Origin: Rhizobium sp. SSA_523
GTDB lineage: Bacteria; Pseudomonadota; Alphaproteobacteria; Rhizobiales; Rhizobiaceae
Assembly: GCF_030435705.1 (NCBI RefSeq)
Contig: NZ_CP129382.1
Span: 3,466,501-3,530,500, forward strand
Reading direction: 5' to 3'
DNA length: 64,000 bases
Position 1 is the first letter of the stretch. The number at the start of each line of letters is the position of its first letter. A program made the translations under genes and the position numbers. Positions 8,926-18,984 of the stretch are shown piece after piece. The notes below the pieces were generated by a model, which searched no databases, was not told the DNA's origin, and saw only the letters and a program-made list of their open reading frames with translations.

Positions 8926-10284
8926 TCAGGCTTTGTTGAGCGCCTCGATCACCAGCGCCTTCAACCGGATATCCGGCACCTCGGCAAAGGCCAGATCCTC
9001 CCGGCCGAAATAGGCCTTCCGGTTCGTTGCCGACCAGTCATTGCAGGCAATGACATAGCGGGACTTGCCGTCCGGCAGTGCCGGCGCCGCGTAGAGGAAG
9101 TCGCCGGTGCGGGCCGCAAGCGGCACATCGCCGTCCTGATTGCAGCGGGCAAGGATGGCGGCAAGCGTTGCCGCATCCACCTCGGCCTTCATGATCTTGC
9201 CCTCGAAGCGGAGGGCCGCATTGTACTCGAAGCGGCTCACCTCGCCCTTCGGCAATCCGGTGCCGAACGAGGTATGACCGATGAAGCCGATATCGGCACC
9301 GGCCGTCGCGGCGATCGCGGCCGCGGCGAAACGGGCGGTCTCGCCGAGCGTCAGCGGCGCGCCGATCCGGGCGACGACGCTGCGGTCTTCCGCCGTCAGA
9401 TGTGTCTCCAGGACTTTGGCGATGGCGCCTTGAAGGTCCGGCGCCGCCGGCCCGTCGCGGTCGATCGCGATCCGTTGAAGGCTGGCCGCCTCGCTCGGTG
9501 CGGCGATGGTCGCAACCGTCATCAGCGATGCCCAGGAACCGGTATGGACATAGCGGGTCTTGCCCTCTTCATGGACCAGCGTCAGATGGTCATGGCCGCC
9601 GACCAGCAGCGTCCCATCCGGCAGCATCGGCAGAATGTCCCGATCCGCCACGACGCCGGCATGGCTGAGGACGATATTGACGGTGTCGGGCGCCAGGATC
9701 TTCGGAAGATTGTCTCTCGCCCAGTCGACCGGCGAGGGGATGTCGATCATCTCGCGCGTGGCCTTGGGATAGGTGCCGATGGCATTGGTGGCTAGCGCGG
9801 CGATCTTCAGCGTCATCGATCCGAGCGACACTGTGGCGCTGGAATCGGTGAAAGCCTGGCCGCTGCGCTTGTCTTTGATGTTGCTGAGCACGGTAATGCC
9901 GAGACTGCGGGCTTTTTCGACGAAATGCGACAGGTCATTGTCGAAATCGGGCTCGTGATTGCCGATATTGAAGACGGTCGGAGCAAGCCTGGCCAGGGCC
10001 GAAAGGAAAGCCCAGTCCGCCTCGCCGCCGGAGCGGGCTGCCGCCACATTGCCGATTTCGAAGAGATCGCCATTGAACAGGATGACCTGCGGTCGGTCGG
10101 CCGTGGCGATGCGGCTCTGCACCGCCTGCAGCAATTGCGCCATCCGCTCATAGGCCGAATGAAGGTCGGAAAGGATGATGAGGTCGACGCCCCCCGGTGC
10201 GGCCGCATGCGAAACGCGCCCGGCAAGCGGTAGCATGGCCGTTGCGGAGATGAGGCCGAGTAGATGGCGGCGGCTGAGCAACAT
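8926..10284 (-). CDS. Tat-exported metallophosphatase / 5'-nucleotidase-like protein
   Basis: Predicted periplasmic calcineurin-like phosphoesterase, 452 residues. The start ATG at 10284 was chosen because it gives a twin-arginine signal (SRRHLLGL, then a hydrophobic stretch ending near SHAAA) and has GAAGGGGAA upstream. Metal-ligand motifs follow in the family order: ILSDLHS, FNGDLFE, IGNHEPDFD, LSHAGV and GGHDH. The C-terminal half resembles the 5'-nucleotidase C-terminal domain that sets substrate specificity. The natural substrate (nucleotide or sugar phosphate) cannot be told. It is oriented like edd, which lies upstream on the same strand beyond a 169-base gap. Confidence 0.8.
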   Translation of the reverse strand: MLLSRRHLLGLISATAMLPLAGRVSHAAAPGGVDLIILSDLHSAYERMAQLLQAVQSRIATADRPQVILFNGDLFEIGNVAAARSGGEADWAFLSALARLAPTVFNIGNHEPDFDNDLSHFVEKARSLGITVLSNIKDKRSGQAFTDSSATVSLGSMTLKIAALATNAIGTYPKATREMIDIPSPVDWARDNLPKILAPDTVNIVLSHAGVVADRDILPMLPDGTLLVGGHDHLTLVHEEGKTRYVHTGSWASLMTVATIAAPSEAASLQRIAIDRDGPAAPDLQGAIAKVLETHLTAEDRSVVARIGAPLTLGETARFAAAAIAATAGADIGFIGHTSFGTGLPKGEVSRFEYNAALRFEGKIMKAEVDAATLAAILARCNQDGDVPLAARTGDFLYAAPALPDGKSRYVIACNDWSATNRKAYFGREDLAFAEVPDIRLKALVIEALNKA

Positions 10285-10426
10285 CACGATTTCCCCTTCA
10301 ATCCATTGGTCTCGATAGCGAGAAGCGATCCGAAGCGGTGCCCGGTTTAGTGCGACGCAATGACCGCTTGCTCTCTTCCGGTTCAAGTCTGCCCATGCCG
10401 TGCGACACGCCTGTGACGTGCCGCCG

Positions 10427-10445
10427 GCCGGGCAGGAGGCCCGGC
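10427..10445 (-). promoter_or_regulatory. Hairpin downstream of edd
   Basis: A perfect 7-bp stem (GCCGGGC with GCCCGGC, loop of five) begins eight bases after the edd stop, in the gap before the phosphatase gene. No T-run follows on the minus strand. It may mark the 3' end of the zwf-pgl-edd mRNA. Confidence 0.45.
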
Positions 10446-10453
10446 TCTCCGGA

Positions 10454-12274
10454 TCAGCTGAAGAACACGCTCGCACCCTGATCCGCCCGGCCGACGCTGC
10501 GGCGGAAGGGGGCAAAGAGTTCGCGGCCCATGCCGAATTCATTCTCGTCCAGATCGGCCTCCGCCAGCGGACGGCTGGAAAATTCGGCCGTGTCGACGAG
10601 CACTTCCAGCGTGCCGTTGACGGCATCGAGCCGGATCATGTCGCCATTGCGGATCTTGGCGATCGGCCCGCCATCCGAGGCTTCCGGTGTGACATGGATG
10701 GCCGCCGGCACCTTGCCGGAGGCACCCGACATGCGGCCATCGGTGACCAGCGCCACCTTGAATCCGCGATCCTGCAGCACGCCAAGCGGCGGGGTCAGCC
10801 GGTGCAGTTCCGGCATGCCGTTGGCCTTCGGACCCTGAAAGCGCACGACAGCGACGAAATCCTTGTTCAGCTCGCCACGCTTGAAGGCATCCTGCAGCTC
10901 CTGCTGGTCATGGAAGACGATCGCCGGAGCCTCGATGACATGACGTTCCGGCTTGACGGCGGAAATCTTGATGACGCCCTTGCCCAGCGAGCCGGTCAGC
11001 ATCTTCAACCCGCCATTGGACTGGAAGGGCGTGTCGATCTTTGCAAGCACTTTCGGATCGCCGCTATCCTCCGGGCTGGCCTCGCGCACCACCATGCCCT
11101 TGTCGTCCAGGCGCGCCTCGACCGTATAGGCCGCCAGGCCCTGGCCGAAGACGGTGCGCACATCATCATGCAGAAGGCCGGTCTTCAGCAATTGCTTGAT
11201 GAGGAAGCCCATGCCGCCGGCCGCATGGAAATGGTTCACATCCGAAAGCCCGTTCGGATAGACGCGCGCAAGCAGCGGCACCACGTCCGAAAGCTCGGAA
11301 ATATCGGACCAGGTAAGGTGGATGCCGGCGGCGCGCGCCATGGCGAGAAGGTGCAGCGTGTGATTGGTCGAGCCGCCGGTGGCATGCAGCCCGACAACGC
11401 CGTTGACGATGGAGCGCTCGTCGATCATTTCCCCGGCGGGGGTGAACTCGTTGCCGAGTGCCGTGATCGCCAGAGCCCGTTTCGCCGCCTCTCGGGTCAG
11501 CGCCTCGCGCAGCGGCGTGCCGGGATTGACGAATGAGGCGCCGGGCATGTGGAAGCCCATGATCTCCATCAGCATCTGGTTGGAATTGGCCGTGCCGTAA
11601 AAGGTGCAGGTGCCGGGACCATGATAGGATTTCGATTCCGCTTCCAGAAGCTCGGCGCGCCCGACCTTGCCCTCCGCATAGAGCTGACGGATGCGCGACT
11701 TCTCGTCATTGGGCAGGCCGGAGGTCATCGGTCCGGCGGGAATGAAGACTGCCGGCAGATGGCCGAATGTCAGCGCCGCGATGACGAGGCCCGGGACGAT
11801 CTTGTCGCAGATGCCGAGATAGACGGCGGCATCGAACATATTGTGCGAGAGGCCGATCCCGGCGGCCATGGCGATCGCGTCGCGCGAAAAGAGCGAGAGC
11901 TCCATGCCCGGCTGCCCCTGGGTAACCCCGTCGCACATGGCCGGCACGCCACCGGCCACCTGGGCAACGCCGCCGGCCTCGCGCGCCGCATCACGAATGA
12001 TCGGCGGAAAGGTCTCATAGGGCTGATGGGCCGAGAGCATGTCGTTATAGGCGGTGATGATGCCGAGATTGGGCACGACGTCGCCGGCAAGCGCTGCCTT
12101 CTCGGCGGGGGAACAGACGGCAAAGCCATGCGCCAGGTTGCCGCAGGAGAGGGTGGATCGGTGCACGCCCGTCGATGCCGCTCGCCGCACGCGCTCCAGA
12201 TAGGCCTCGCGATGCGGTTTCGATCGTTCCACGATGCGTCGTGTGATCGCTTCTATGCTTGAATGAGCAGCCAT
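10454..12274 (-). CDS. edd: Phosphogluconate dehydratase
   Basis: Converts 6-phosphogluconate to 2-keto-3-deoxy-6-phosphogluconate, the first dedicated step of the Entner-Doudoroff pathway, in the cytoplasm. The protein is 606 residues, normal for Edd. It belongs to the IlvD/Edd iron-sulfur dehydratase family: [13 protein letters not shown] and [15 protein letters not shown] carry the cluster cysteines, and [14 protein letters not shown] is an Edd hallmark. The start is the ATG at 12274 ([10 protein letters not shown]), with GGAGGAT upstream. It is the third gene of a zwf-pgl-edd operon, 117 bases after pgl. The aldolase gene eda is not in the window. Confidence 0.96.
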   Translation of the reverse strand: MAAHSSIEAITRRIVERSKPHREAYLERVRRAASTGVHRSTLSCGNLAHGFAVCSPAEKAALAGDVVPNLGIITAYNDMLSAHQPYETFPPIIRDAAREAGGVAQVAGGVPAMCDGVTQGQPGMELSLFSRDAIAMAAGIGLSHNMFDAAVYLGICDKIVPGLVIAALTFGHLPAVFIPAGPMTSGLPNDEKSRIRQLYAEGKVGRAELLEAESKSYHGPGTCTFYGTANSNQMLMEIMGFHMPGASFVNPGTPLREALTREAAKRALAITALGNEFTPAGEMIDERSIVNGVVGLHATGGSTNHTLHLLAMARAAGIHLTWSDISELSDVVPLLARVYPNGLSDVNHFHAAGGMGFLIKQLLKTGLLHDDVRTVFGQGLAAYTVEARLDDKGMVVREASPEDSGDPKVLAKIDTPFQSNGGLKMLTGSLGKGVIKISAVKPERHVIEAPAIVFHDQQELQDAFKRGELNKDFVAVVRFQGPKANGMPELHRLTPPLGVLQDRGFKVALVTDGRMSGASGKVPAAIHVTPEASDGGPIAKIRNGDMIRLDAVNGTLEVLVDTAEFSSRPLAEADLDENEFGMGRELFAPFRRSVGRADQGASVFFS

Positions 12275-12391
12275 ATCATCCTCCGTCAGCCGGAATCGCG
12301 GCCGTTGGGAGCCGCCGCAATCCGGCATTGTCTGCGTTCAACGATTGTTTCGGTGCCGCATCTGGCACGGCCCTTTGCGTCAACGCCCGCT

Positions 12392-13090
12392 TCAGGGCGC
12401 CCAGTAAATGTCGACAGGCGTCGATGCACGCCGAAGGACGGCACGGATCGGCATGTCCATTTCGTCGGTGCCGTTCACGGCGGCGTCGAGAACCGCCTTC
12501 TTTGCCTCGCCTTCGATATGCAGCACGAGGAAACGCGCATCGCACAGGCTCGGAAAGGTAAAGGTCAGGCGCTCTTCGCCGGCGCCCTCCGCCATCATCG
12601 TCATCACGCCGCGCGGGGCGTCATCGGCAATCGCGCGGGCGAGGTGATTGCCATGGGGAAAGAACGAGGCGGTATGCCCGTCTGTTCCCATGCCGAGAAT
12701 GACGACATCGAAGGGATTGCCGATATCCTGCGTCTTCTCTGTTGCAATCGCGGCAGCCTGCAGCGCCGAGGCAACATCGTGATAGAGCGGCAGGAAGATT
12801 GCCTCGGCGGCGCGGTTCTTCAGGAGATGGGCCTGGACCAGCTGGTGGTTGGAGCGCGGGTGCTGCGGCGGCACGAAGCGTTCGTCGACCAGGGTGATCG
12901 TCACCTTGCTCCAGTCGATCTCCTCGGTGGAGAGCATTTCGAAGAACTGCCGCGGCGTCGATCCACCCGAAACGGCCAGCGAGGCGGAACCGCGCTCGGC
13001 GAGCCCCTGGGCCAGGCGTGAGGCCACATCGCGTGCCAACTGCGTCGCGAGAGATTGCGCGCTGCCGAAATCATGCAGGGTAAATGCCAT
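12392..13090 (-). CDS. pgl: 6-phosphogluconolactonase
   Basis: Hydrolyses 6-phosphogluconolactone, the product of Zwf. The protein has 232 residues, typical of the DevB/SolB class, with the SGGSTPRQFFEML motif near residues 37-49 and the later LGMGTDGHTASFFP motif that binds the phosphosugar. The start ATG at 13090 lies five bases after the zwf stop, and its ribosome site (AAGGA) overlaps the end of zwf, so the two are translationally coupled. Confidence 0.94.
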   Translation of the reverse strand: MAFTLHDFGSAQSLATQLARDVASRLAQGLAERGSASLAVSGGSTPRQFFEMLSTEEIDWSKVTITLVDERFVPPQHPRSNHQLVQAHLLKNRAAEAIFLPLYHDVASALQAAAIATEKTQDIGNPFDVVILGMGTDGHTASFFPHGNHLARAIADDAPRGVMTMMAEGAGEERLTFTFPSLCDARFLVLHIEGEAKKAVLDAAVNGTDEMDMPIRAVLRRASTPVDIYWAP

Positions 13091-13095
13091 GTCTC

Positions 13096-14568
13096 TCATC
13101 CTTCGTGCCATGTGCGGCCGTCGCGCTCGATCAGTGCAATGGCCTGGCTCGGCCCCCAGGTTCCGGCGGTGTAACCCTGGGCCAGCTGCCCGGTGAGTTC
13201 CCAGCCCTTCAGGATCGGATCCACCCATTTCCAGGCGGCCTCCACTTCGTCGCGGCGCATGAACAGCGTCTGGTTGGACCGGATCACATCCATCAGCAGC
13301 CGCTCATAGGCGTCCGGATTGCGCACGTTGAAAGCCGCGGCAAAGCTCATGTCGAGCGAGACATTGCGCAGCCGCATGCCGCCGGGGCCGGGATCCTTGA
13401 TCATCAGCGACTGCTTGACGCCTTCGTCCGGCTGCAGGCGGATGATCAGCTGGTTGGCGGAGATGCGGCCCGCTGCCGGCTCGAAGATATTGTGCGGGAT
13501 CGGCTTGAAGGTGATGACGATCTCCGACATGCGGCTCGTCAACCGCTTGCCGGTCCGGATGTAGAAGGGAACGCCGGCCCAGCGCCAGTTGTTGATCTCG
13601 GCCTTGATGGCGACGAAGGTTTCCGTATTCGAGATGCCGCCTTCCAGCTCCTCGAGATAGCCCTTCACCGGACCGCCGGCAGAGGCGCCGGCCCGGTACT
13701 GGCCGCGCACCGTCATCTGTTCGACATTGGCCTCGGTGATCGGCTTCAGCGCCCGCAGCACCTTCAGCTTCTCGTCGCGCACGGCTTCGGAATCCATCGA
13801 GGATGGCACTTCCATCGCCACCAGGCAGAGCAGCTGCAGAATGTGGTTCTGCACCATGTCGCGCAGCGCGCCGGCGGTATCGTAATAGCCGGCACGGCCT
13901 TCGAGCCCGACCGATTCCGCCACCGAAATCTGTACGTGGTCGATATACTGCGCGTTCCACAGAGGCTCATAAAGCGCATTGGCAAAGCGCAGCGCCATCA
14001 GGTTCTGCACCGTTTCCTTGCCGAGATAGTGATCGATGCGGAAGATCTGCTCTTCCCGGAAGACCTTGCCGATCGTGTCGTTGAGATCGAGCGCCGACGA
14101 GAGGTCGCGGCCGATCGGCTTCTCCACCACGATCCGGGTCGATTTGGTGATCAGCTTGTGATCGCGGATCTTGTCCGAGATCGCGCCGAAAATGGCGGGA
14201 GATACGGCGAGATAGAAAGCGCGCACGCGCTCCTTGCTTTCGTCCAGCAGCTTTTTCAGACTATCCCAGCCCGTATCGGTCTTGGCATCGACCGGCACGT
14301 AGAAAAGCCGCGCCAGGAACTTGCCGACTTCGACTTCGTCATACTCGCCTTTCTTCAGATGCGTCTTCAGAGCTTCGTCGGCGAATTTGCGGAAATCCTC
14401 ATGGCTAAGCGCGCTGCGCGAAGCGCCGATGATGCGGGTCGGTTCGGTAAACTGGCCCTCGATCTGCCGGTGATACAGCGCCGGAAGAAGCTTGCGCTCC
14501 GCAAGGTCGCCGGTGCCGCCGAAAACGACGTAATCGAAGGGTTCCACGGGGATGATCTGGCTGCTCAT
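13096..14568 (-). CDS. zwf: Glucose-6-phosphate 1-dehydrogenase
   Basis: Oxidises glucose 6-phosphate with NADP and feeds both the Entner-Doudoroff and the oxidative pentose phosphate routes. The 490-residue protein has the N-terminal coenzyme motif FGGTGDLAERKLLPALY and the active-site signature RIDHYLGKETVQN. The start was set at ATG 14568 (MSSQIIPVEP), with AAAGAGCAAGG upstream. It is the first gene of zwf-pgl-edd; the promoter should lie in the gap 14569-14662, which also holds the terminator of the gene upstream. Confidence 0.96.
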   Translation of the reverse strand: MSSQIIPVEPFDYVVFGGTGDLAERKLLPALYHRQIEGQFTEPTRIIGASRSALSHEDFRKFADEALKTHLKKGEYDEVEVGKFLARLFYVPVDAKTDTGWDSLKKLLDESKERVRAFYLAVSPAIFGAISDKIRDHKLITKSTRIVVEKPIGRDLSSALDLNDTIGKVFREEQIFRIDHYLGKETVQNLMALRFANALYEPLWNAQYIDHVQISVAESVGLEGRAGYYDTAGALRDMVQNHILQLLCLVAMEVPSSMDSEAVRDEKLKVLRALKPITEANVEQMTVRGQYRAGASAGGPVKGYLEELEGGISNTETFVAIKAEINNWRWAGVPFYIRTGKRLTSRMSEIVITFKPIPHNIFEPAAGRISANQLIIRLQPDEGVKQSLMIKDPGPGGMRLRNVSLDMSFAAAFNVRNPDAYERLLMDVIRSNQTLFMRRDEVEAAWKWVDPILKGWELTGQLAQGYTAGTWGPSQAIALIERDGRTWHEG

Positions 14569-14617
14569 GCCTTGCTCTTTCGAAGTCTCGGAGTTGCGTT
14601 CTACATAATCTAATCGA

Positions 14618-14650
14618 TTTAAAAAAGCCAGCCCCCGCGCGGGGGCCGGA
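14618..14650 (-). terminator. Rho-independent terminator of the putrescine oxidase gene
   Basis: A GC-rich palindrome (14631-14646, GCCCCC-GCGC-GGGGGC) is followed on the minus strand by TGGC and six T (14621-14626). It lies 16 bases after the stop of the oxidoreductase gene at 14663 and separates it from zwf. Confidence 0.85.
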
Positions 14651-14662
14651 ATTTTGTCGGCG

Positions 14663-15958
14663 TCAGAACCGGTCCCGCAGGGCAAACCAGGTCAGCGCCA
14701 GAAACAGGAGCGGGCTCCTGAACCGGGCCCCGCCGGGGAAAGGCGGGATCTTCAGGCTCCGGAGAAGCTCCAGCTCGCTGGCATTGCCGGCCACGAGGTC
14801 CGCATACATCTTGCCGGAGTAATTTGACAGCATGACGCCATGGCCGGAAAAACCGGCAATCGAGGTCACGCCCGGCATGACGTCGCGGACAAAGGGCTTT
14901 CGGGTCAGCGTGATGGCGACCGAGCCGCCCCAGGCATGGCTGATCTCGATATCGCGGAGGGCAGGGTAGATCTCGGCGATCTGCCGGCGGATATGTTTCG
15001 ACATGTCGCGCGGGCTGTCGGCGGTATAGGCCTCGCGTCCACCGAACAGCAGGCGTCCGTCCGGACTTTTGCGGAAATAGCGCACGACGAAGCGCGAATC
15101 GGCAACCGCTTCGCCGCCCGGCAGCACGTCGGGATGGGCATCGAGCGGCACGGTTGCGCCGATAAAGGACCGGATCGGCATCACATGCGCGGCGGTTTCC
15201 TGTTCCAGCGTGCCGATATAGGCATTGGTCGCCAGCAGAACGCGATCGGCGGTGATGCTGCCTCTCGGCGTGTCGATCCGCGTCTTTCCGCCTGTCTGCG
15301 ACAGGCCCTTGGCCGGCGTCATCTCGAAAATCGTCGCGCCGGCCTGTGCGGCCACGCGCGCCAGGCCGATCAGCAGCTTCAACGGATGGATATGCCCGGT
15401 GCCCGTGTCGCGCACGCCGCAGTGATAGCGGGACGAGCCCAGGCGGGCGGCGGTTTCTGCGCGATCCATATAGGCGATATGCGGGTAATGGTAGCGTTCC
15501 GCCATCAGCGCCGCAATCTTCCGGTAGTCGTCGTCATGCCCCGGCTTGTGCGCCACATTCATCTGGCCCGGCGTGTAGTCCATGTCGATGCCATGGGTTT
15601 CGGCAAAGTCGAGCAGATAGTGCTTGGCATTTTCGGCGAGATCGAACAGAGCGCGTGACCGCTCATAGCCAAGCTCCGGCTCCAGTTCGTCCGGCCAGGC
15701 GCGCTGGCCCGTGCCCAGCTGCCCGCCATTGCGGCCCGACGCGCCGTCGCCCAGGCGGCTGGCCTCGATCAGCACCGTCTGGACGCCGCGGGCGGCCAGA
15801 TTGTAGGCGGCCTGCAGGCCGGTAAAGCCGCCGCCGATAATCGCCACGTCCACCGCGATCGATCCGTCGAGGGCGTCATAGCTTGGGCGTTCGGCGACGC
15901 TGTCCTGGTACCAGGACAGGCCGGGCGCGATCGGGCTCTGCCAGTTCATCGCGGCCAC
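14663..15958 (-). CDS. FAD oxidoreductase, gamma-glutamylputrescine oxidase-like
   Basis: D-amino-acid-oxidase-fold flavoenzyme of 431 residues. The Rossmann motif is VAIIGGGFTGLQAAYNLA at about residues 38-55, and the C-terminal FAD motif is SIAGFSGHGVMLS. The frame opens with a GTG at 15958 one base after the upstream gene ends; an ATG three codons later (15949) is an alternative. The adjacent upstream gene is a glutamine-synthetase-like enzyme, and this pairing is that of PuuA and PuuB, which degrade putrescine through gamma-glutamylated intermediates. This makes PuuB the likeliest function; oxidation of another gamma-glutamyl amine is possible. Confidence 0.8.
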   Translation of the reverse strand: MAAMNWQSPIAPGLSWYQDSVAERPSYDALDGSIAVDVAIIGGGFTGLQAAYNLAARGVQTVLIEASRLGDGASGRNGGQLGTGQRAWPDELEPELGYERSRALFDLAENAKHYLLDFAETHGIDMDYTPGQMNVAHKPGHDDDYRKIAALMAERYHYPHIAYMDRAETAARLGSSRYHCGVRDTGTGHIHPLKLLIGLARVAAQAGATIFEMTPAKGLSQTGGKTRIDTPRGSITADRVLLATNAYIGTLEQETAAHVMPIRSFIGATVPLDAHPDVLPGGEAVADSRFVVRYFRKSPDGRLLFGGREAYTADSPRDMSKHIRRQIAEIYPALRDIEISHAWGGSVAITLTRKPFVRDVMPGVTSIAGFSGHGVMLSNYSGKMYADLVAGNASELELLRSLKIPPFPGGARFRSPLLFLALTWFALRDRF

Positions 15959-15959
15959 C

Positions 15960-17399
15960 TTACACGTTGAGGAGCAGGAATTCGCGCTCCCAGGGACTGA
16001 TCACCTGCATGAAGGTCTCGAACTCGCCGCGTTTCACTCCGGCATAGATTCCGATGAATTCCTTGCTGAAGACCTCCTCGAAGGCCGGTTCGCCTTCCAG
16101 GAGGGCCACCGCCTCCAGCAGGCCGCGCGGCAGGTCGATCGAGCCTTCATTGGCCGTGTCATAGGTCGGCTCCGTCGGTTCGATCTCGCGGGCAATGCCA
16201 AGCCAGCCGCAGGCCAGCGAAGCGGCCAGGGCGAGATAGGGATTGGCATCGGAACTCGGCAGGCGATTTTCCACGCGCCGCGCCCCCGGTTCCGAGATCG
16301 GCACGCGAAAGGCGGTGGTGCGATTGTCGTAGCCCCAGGCATTATTGACCGGGCAGGCCATGTCCGGCGTCAGGCGACGGTAGGAATTGACGTAAGGGGC
16401 GAGCATGGCGAGCGAGCTCGGCACATATTTCTGCATGCCGCCGATGAAGTGGAAGAAGGTGCGCGAAGGCGATCCGTCCTCGGCAGAGAAGATATTCCGG
16501 CCGGTCTTAGTGTCGATCACCGACTGGTGGATATGCATGGCCGAGCCCGGCTGGCCCTGCATGGGCTTGGCCATGAAGGTGGCGAAGATCCCGTGTTTCA
16601 GCGCGGCTTCCCGGATGGTGCGCTTGAACAGGAAGACCTGGTCGGCAAGCTGGATCGGATCGCCGTGGCGCAGGTTGATCTCCAATTGCGCCGGCCCCTC
16701 CTCATGGATGAGCGTGTCGATTTCCAGGCCCTGTTTCTCGGAGAAATGATAGATATCGTCAATCAGCTCGTCGAATTCGTTGATGCCGGCGATCGAATAG
16801 CCCTGGCCACCCAGGATGGAACGGCCCGAGCGCCCCTTCGGCGGACGCAGCGGATAATCCGGATCGTCGTTCATCGCCACCAGATAGAATTCGATTTCCG
16901 GCGCCACGACCGGCTTCCAGCCGCGCTCCTCGTAAAGGCGCATGACGTTTTTCAACACGTTGCGCGGCGTATAGGGAACCTGTTCGCCGGTAGAGCTGAC
17001 GACATCGCAGATCACCTGCGCCGTCGGATCGCTTTCCCAGGGCACGACCGAGAGGGTCGACAGATCGGGAACGAGCTTCAGGTCGCTGTCGCGCGGTTCG
17101 TAGCGGAAGTTTTCCGTCTCATCGGGATATTCACCGGAGATCGTATGCCGATAGAGCGCTGAAGGCAGCGCCAGCGAGGTATTGGAGGTGAATTTGGATG
17201 TCGGCATCATCTTGCCGCGCGGCACGCCGGCAAGGTCCGGGGTGATGCACTCCACATCCTCGATGCCCCGCGCCTTCAGCCAGGATGCCGCCTCGCGCCA
17301 ATTGTCGACGCCGCGAAGCGAGGTGAGGGTCGGCTGGGCGGTTGCGGCTTTCAGGACGCTGCCAGTGGCAGGCGCGATGGGCTTCTTCTTGGGCGGCAT
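15960..17399 (-). CDS. Glutamine synthetase family, gamma-glutamylputrescine synthetase-like
   Basis: ATP-dependent ligase of 479 residues in the cytoplasm. It has the catalytic glutamine-synthetase fold, with the glutamate-binding stretch around GPAQLEINLRHGDP and the ATP-binding AKPMQGQPGSAMHIHQS. It lacks the GlnA adenylylation tyrosine context, and the N-terminus is a Lys/Pro-rich extension (MPPKKKPIAPATG). Together with the flavin oxidase that starts one base after its stop, it matches PuuA, which joins glutamate to putrescine. A complete putrescine transporter (potFGHI) lies about 9.4 kb away, supporting that role. Its own amine substrate is not proven. Confidence 0.8.
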   Translation of the reverse strand: MPPKKKPIAPATGSVLKAATAQPTLTSLRGVDNWREAASWLKARGIEDVECITPDLAGVPRGKMMPTSKFTSNTSLALPSALYRHTISGEYPDETENFRYEPRDSDLKLVPDLSTLSVVPWESDPTAQVICDVVSSTGEQVPYTPRNVLKNVMRLYEERGWKPVVAPEIEFYLVAMNDDPDYPLRPPKGRSGRSILGGQGYSIAGINEFDELIDDIYHFSEKQGLEIDTLIHEEGPAQLEINLRHGDPIQLADQVFLFKRTIREAALKHGIFATFMAKPMQGQPGSAMHIHQSVIDTKTGRNIFSAEDGSPSRTFFHFIGGMQKYVPSSLAMLAPYVNSYRRLTPDMACPVNNAWGYDNRTTAFRVPISEPGARRVENRLPSSDANPYLALAASLACGWLGIAREIEPTEPTYDTANEGSIDLPRGLLEAVALLEGEPAFEEVFSKEFIGIYAGVKRGEFETFMQVISPWEREFLLLNV

Positions 17400-17618
17400 A
17401 GTTCACCGGAGGCTGTTGACGTTGCCGCCATCATAGTCGGAACATGGCGATTGGCCAGACGGGCGCATTGACTTTGTGGCCCCGATCGAAAACAGGAAGA
17501 CGCAGAAAGGCCTTGATGCTCGACGCTCCTTGACGGGCTGCGGAGCGATCAGCGCGGCAGGCATCGACCGTCCAGTCTCTGGCACGGGAAACGGATTGGC
17601 ACAGCGGGAAACGGCAGC

Positions 17619-18800
17619 GTGACGCATAAGTATGATGTGGTGGTTCTGGGCGCCGGCGCCGCGGGAATGATGTGCGCGCTGCGCGCCGGCCAGCGCGGCC
17701 GCAGCGTGCTGGTCGTGGACCATGCGCGGGCTCCGGGGGAAAAGATCCGCATCTCCGGCGGCGGGCGCTGCAACTTTACCAATCTGCATGCCGGGCCGTC
17801 CAATTACATTTCCGGCAATCGTCATTTCGCCAAGTCGGCACTCGCCCGCTATACGCCTGCGGATTTCCTGGCGCTTGTCGGCAAGCACCGCATCGGCTGG
17901 CACGAAAAGACCTTGGGACAGCTCTTTTGCGACGACAGCGCCAAGGACATCATCCGCATGCTCATCGCGGAAATGCAGATGGGTGGCGTGGAACTGCGTC
18001 TGCAGACGGCGATCTCGTCCGTCGAGAAGAGCGATGGTCGTTTCCGGGTCGATCTCGGTCAGGACGTGGTGGAGGCGCAGTCCCTGGTGGTGGCGACCGG
18101 CGGAAAGTCGATCCCGAAAATGGGGGCGACGGGCCTCGCCTATCGCCTGGCCGAGCAGTTCGGGCTGGCGGTGACGGAAACGCGGCCCGGGCTGGTGCCT
18201 CTCACGCTCGAACCCTCCTTGCTGGAAAAGCTCTCGCCACTTTCGGGGATCGCGGTGGATGCCGAGGCCCGCAGCGGCAAGACAAGGTTCCGCGAGGCGC
18301 TCCTCTTCACCCATCGCGGACTGAGCGGCCCGTCCATCCTGCAGATCTCGTCCTACTGGCGGGAGGGTGAGGAGGTTGCACTGACGCTCCTGCCCGAGAT
18401 CGATCTTCTGGCCCGGCTGAAGCAGGCCCGCAAGGAAAACGGCCGGCAGGCCCTGCAGACGGTCCTTGCCGAAATGCTGCCGCGGCGGCTGGCGCAGCAT
18501 TTCGGCGACGTGCTGAACCTCGCGGGTCCCCTGGCCGATCAGAGCGACCGCAAGCTCCAGGCGGCGGCCGAAGCCATCCAGAACTGGCAGTTGAGACCGG
18601 CGGGCTCGGAAGGGTATCGCACGGCGGAAGTCACGCTCGGAGGCGTCGACGTCAATGCCATCGATTCCCGCAGCATGGAGGCCAAGGCGGTGCCGGGCCT
18701 CTATTTCATCGGTGAATGCGTCGATGTCACCGGCTGGCTCGGCGGCTATAATTTTCAGTGGGCATGGGCGTCCGGCCATGTCTGCGGCGAAGCCGTCTGA
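17619..18800 (+). CDS. NAD(P)/FAD-dependent oxidoreductase, HI0933/YhiN family
   Basis: Flavoprotein of 393 residues with a GTG start. The N-terminal dinucleotide-binding motif is VVVLGAGAAGMMCALRAG. Family hallmarks follow: EKIRISGGGRCNFTN near residues 45-60, ATGGKSIPKMGATG in the middle, and a C-terminal LYFIGECVDVTGWLGGYNFQ. Proteins of this family are common and mostly uncharacterised, so no reaction is assigned. It is divergent from the glutamine-synthetase-like gene, with a 219-base gap (17400-17618) in which I see no gene. Confidence 0.82.
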   Translation: MTHKYDVVVLGAGAAGMMCALRAGQRGRSVLVVDHARAPGEKIRISGGGRCNFTNLHAGPSNYISGNRHFAKSALARYTPADFLALVGKHRIGWHEKTLGQLFCDDSAKDIIRMLIAEMQMGGVELRLQTAISSVEKSDGRFRVDLGQDVVEAQSLVVATGGKSIPKMGATGLAYRLAEQFGLAVTETRPGLVPLTLEPSLLEKLSPLSGIAVDAEARSGKTRFREALLFTHRGLSGPSILQISSYWREGEEVALTLLPEIDLLARLKQARKENGRQALQTVLAEMLPRRLAQHFGDVLNLAGPLADQSDRKLQAAAEAIQNWQLRPAGSEGYRTAEVTLGGVDVNAIDSRSMEAKAVPGLYFIGECVDVTGWLGGYNFQWAWASGHVCGEAV

Positions 18801-18984
18801 CTGCTCCCGGCCCAGGAGGTGCAGGCAGCGATGTGGCTGATCGCGCCCAGGAAAAGTGAGGCCTGCTCGGCAAGCTCCCCCGCCATTTAGTATTCATTCA
18901 CGTGTACATGTCAGAAAAGACCATTCCCGTTTCTGATGGGGAAGAACTGATAGCCATCCGGTAGTCGTTTTTCAGGAATTGAGC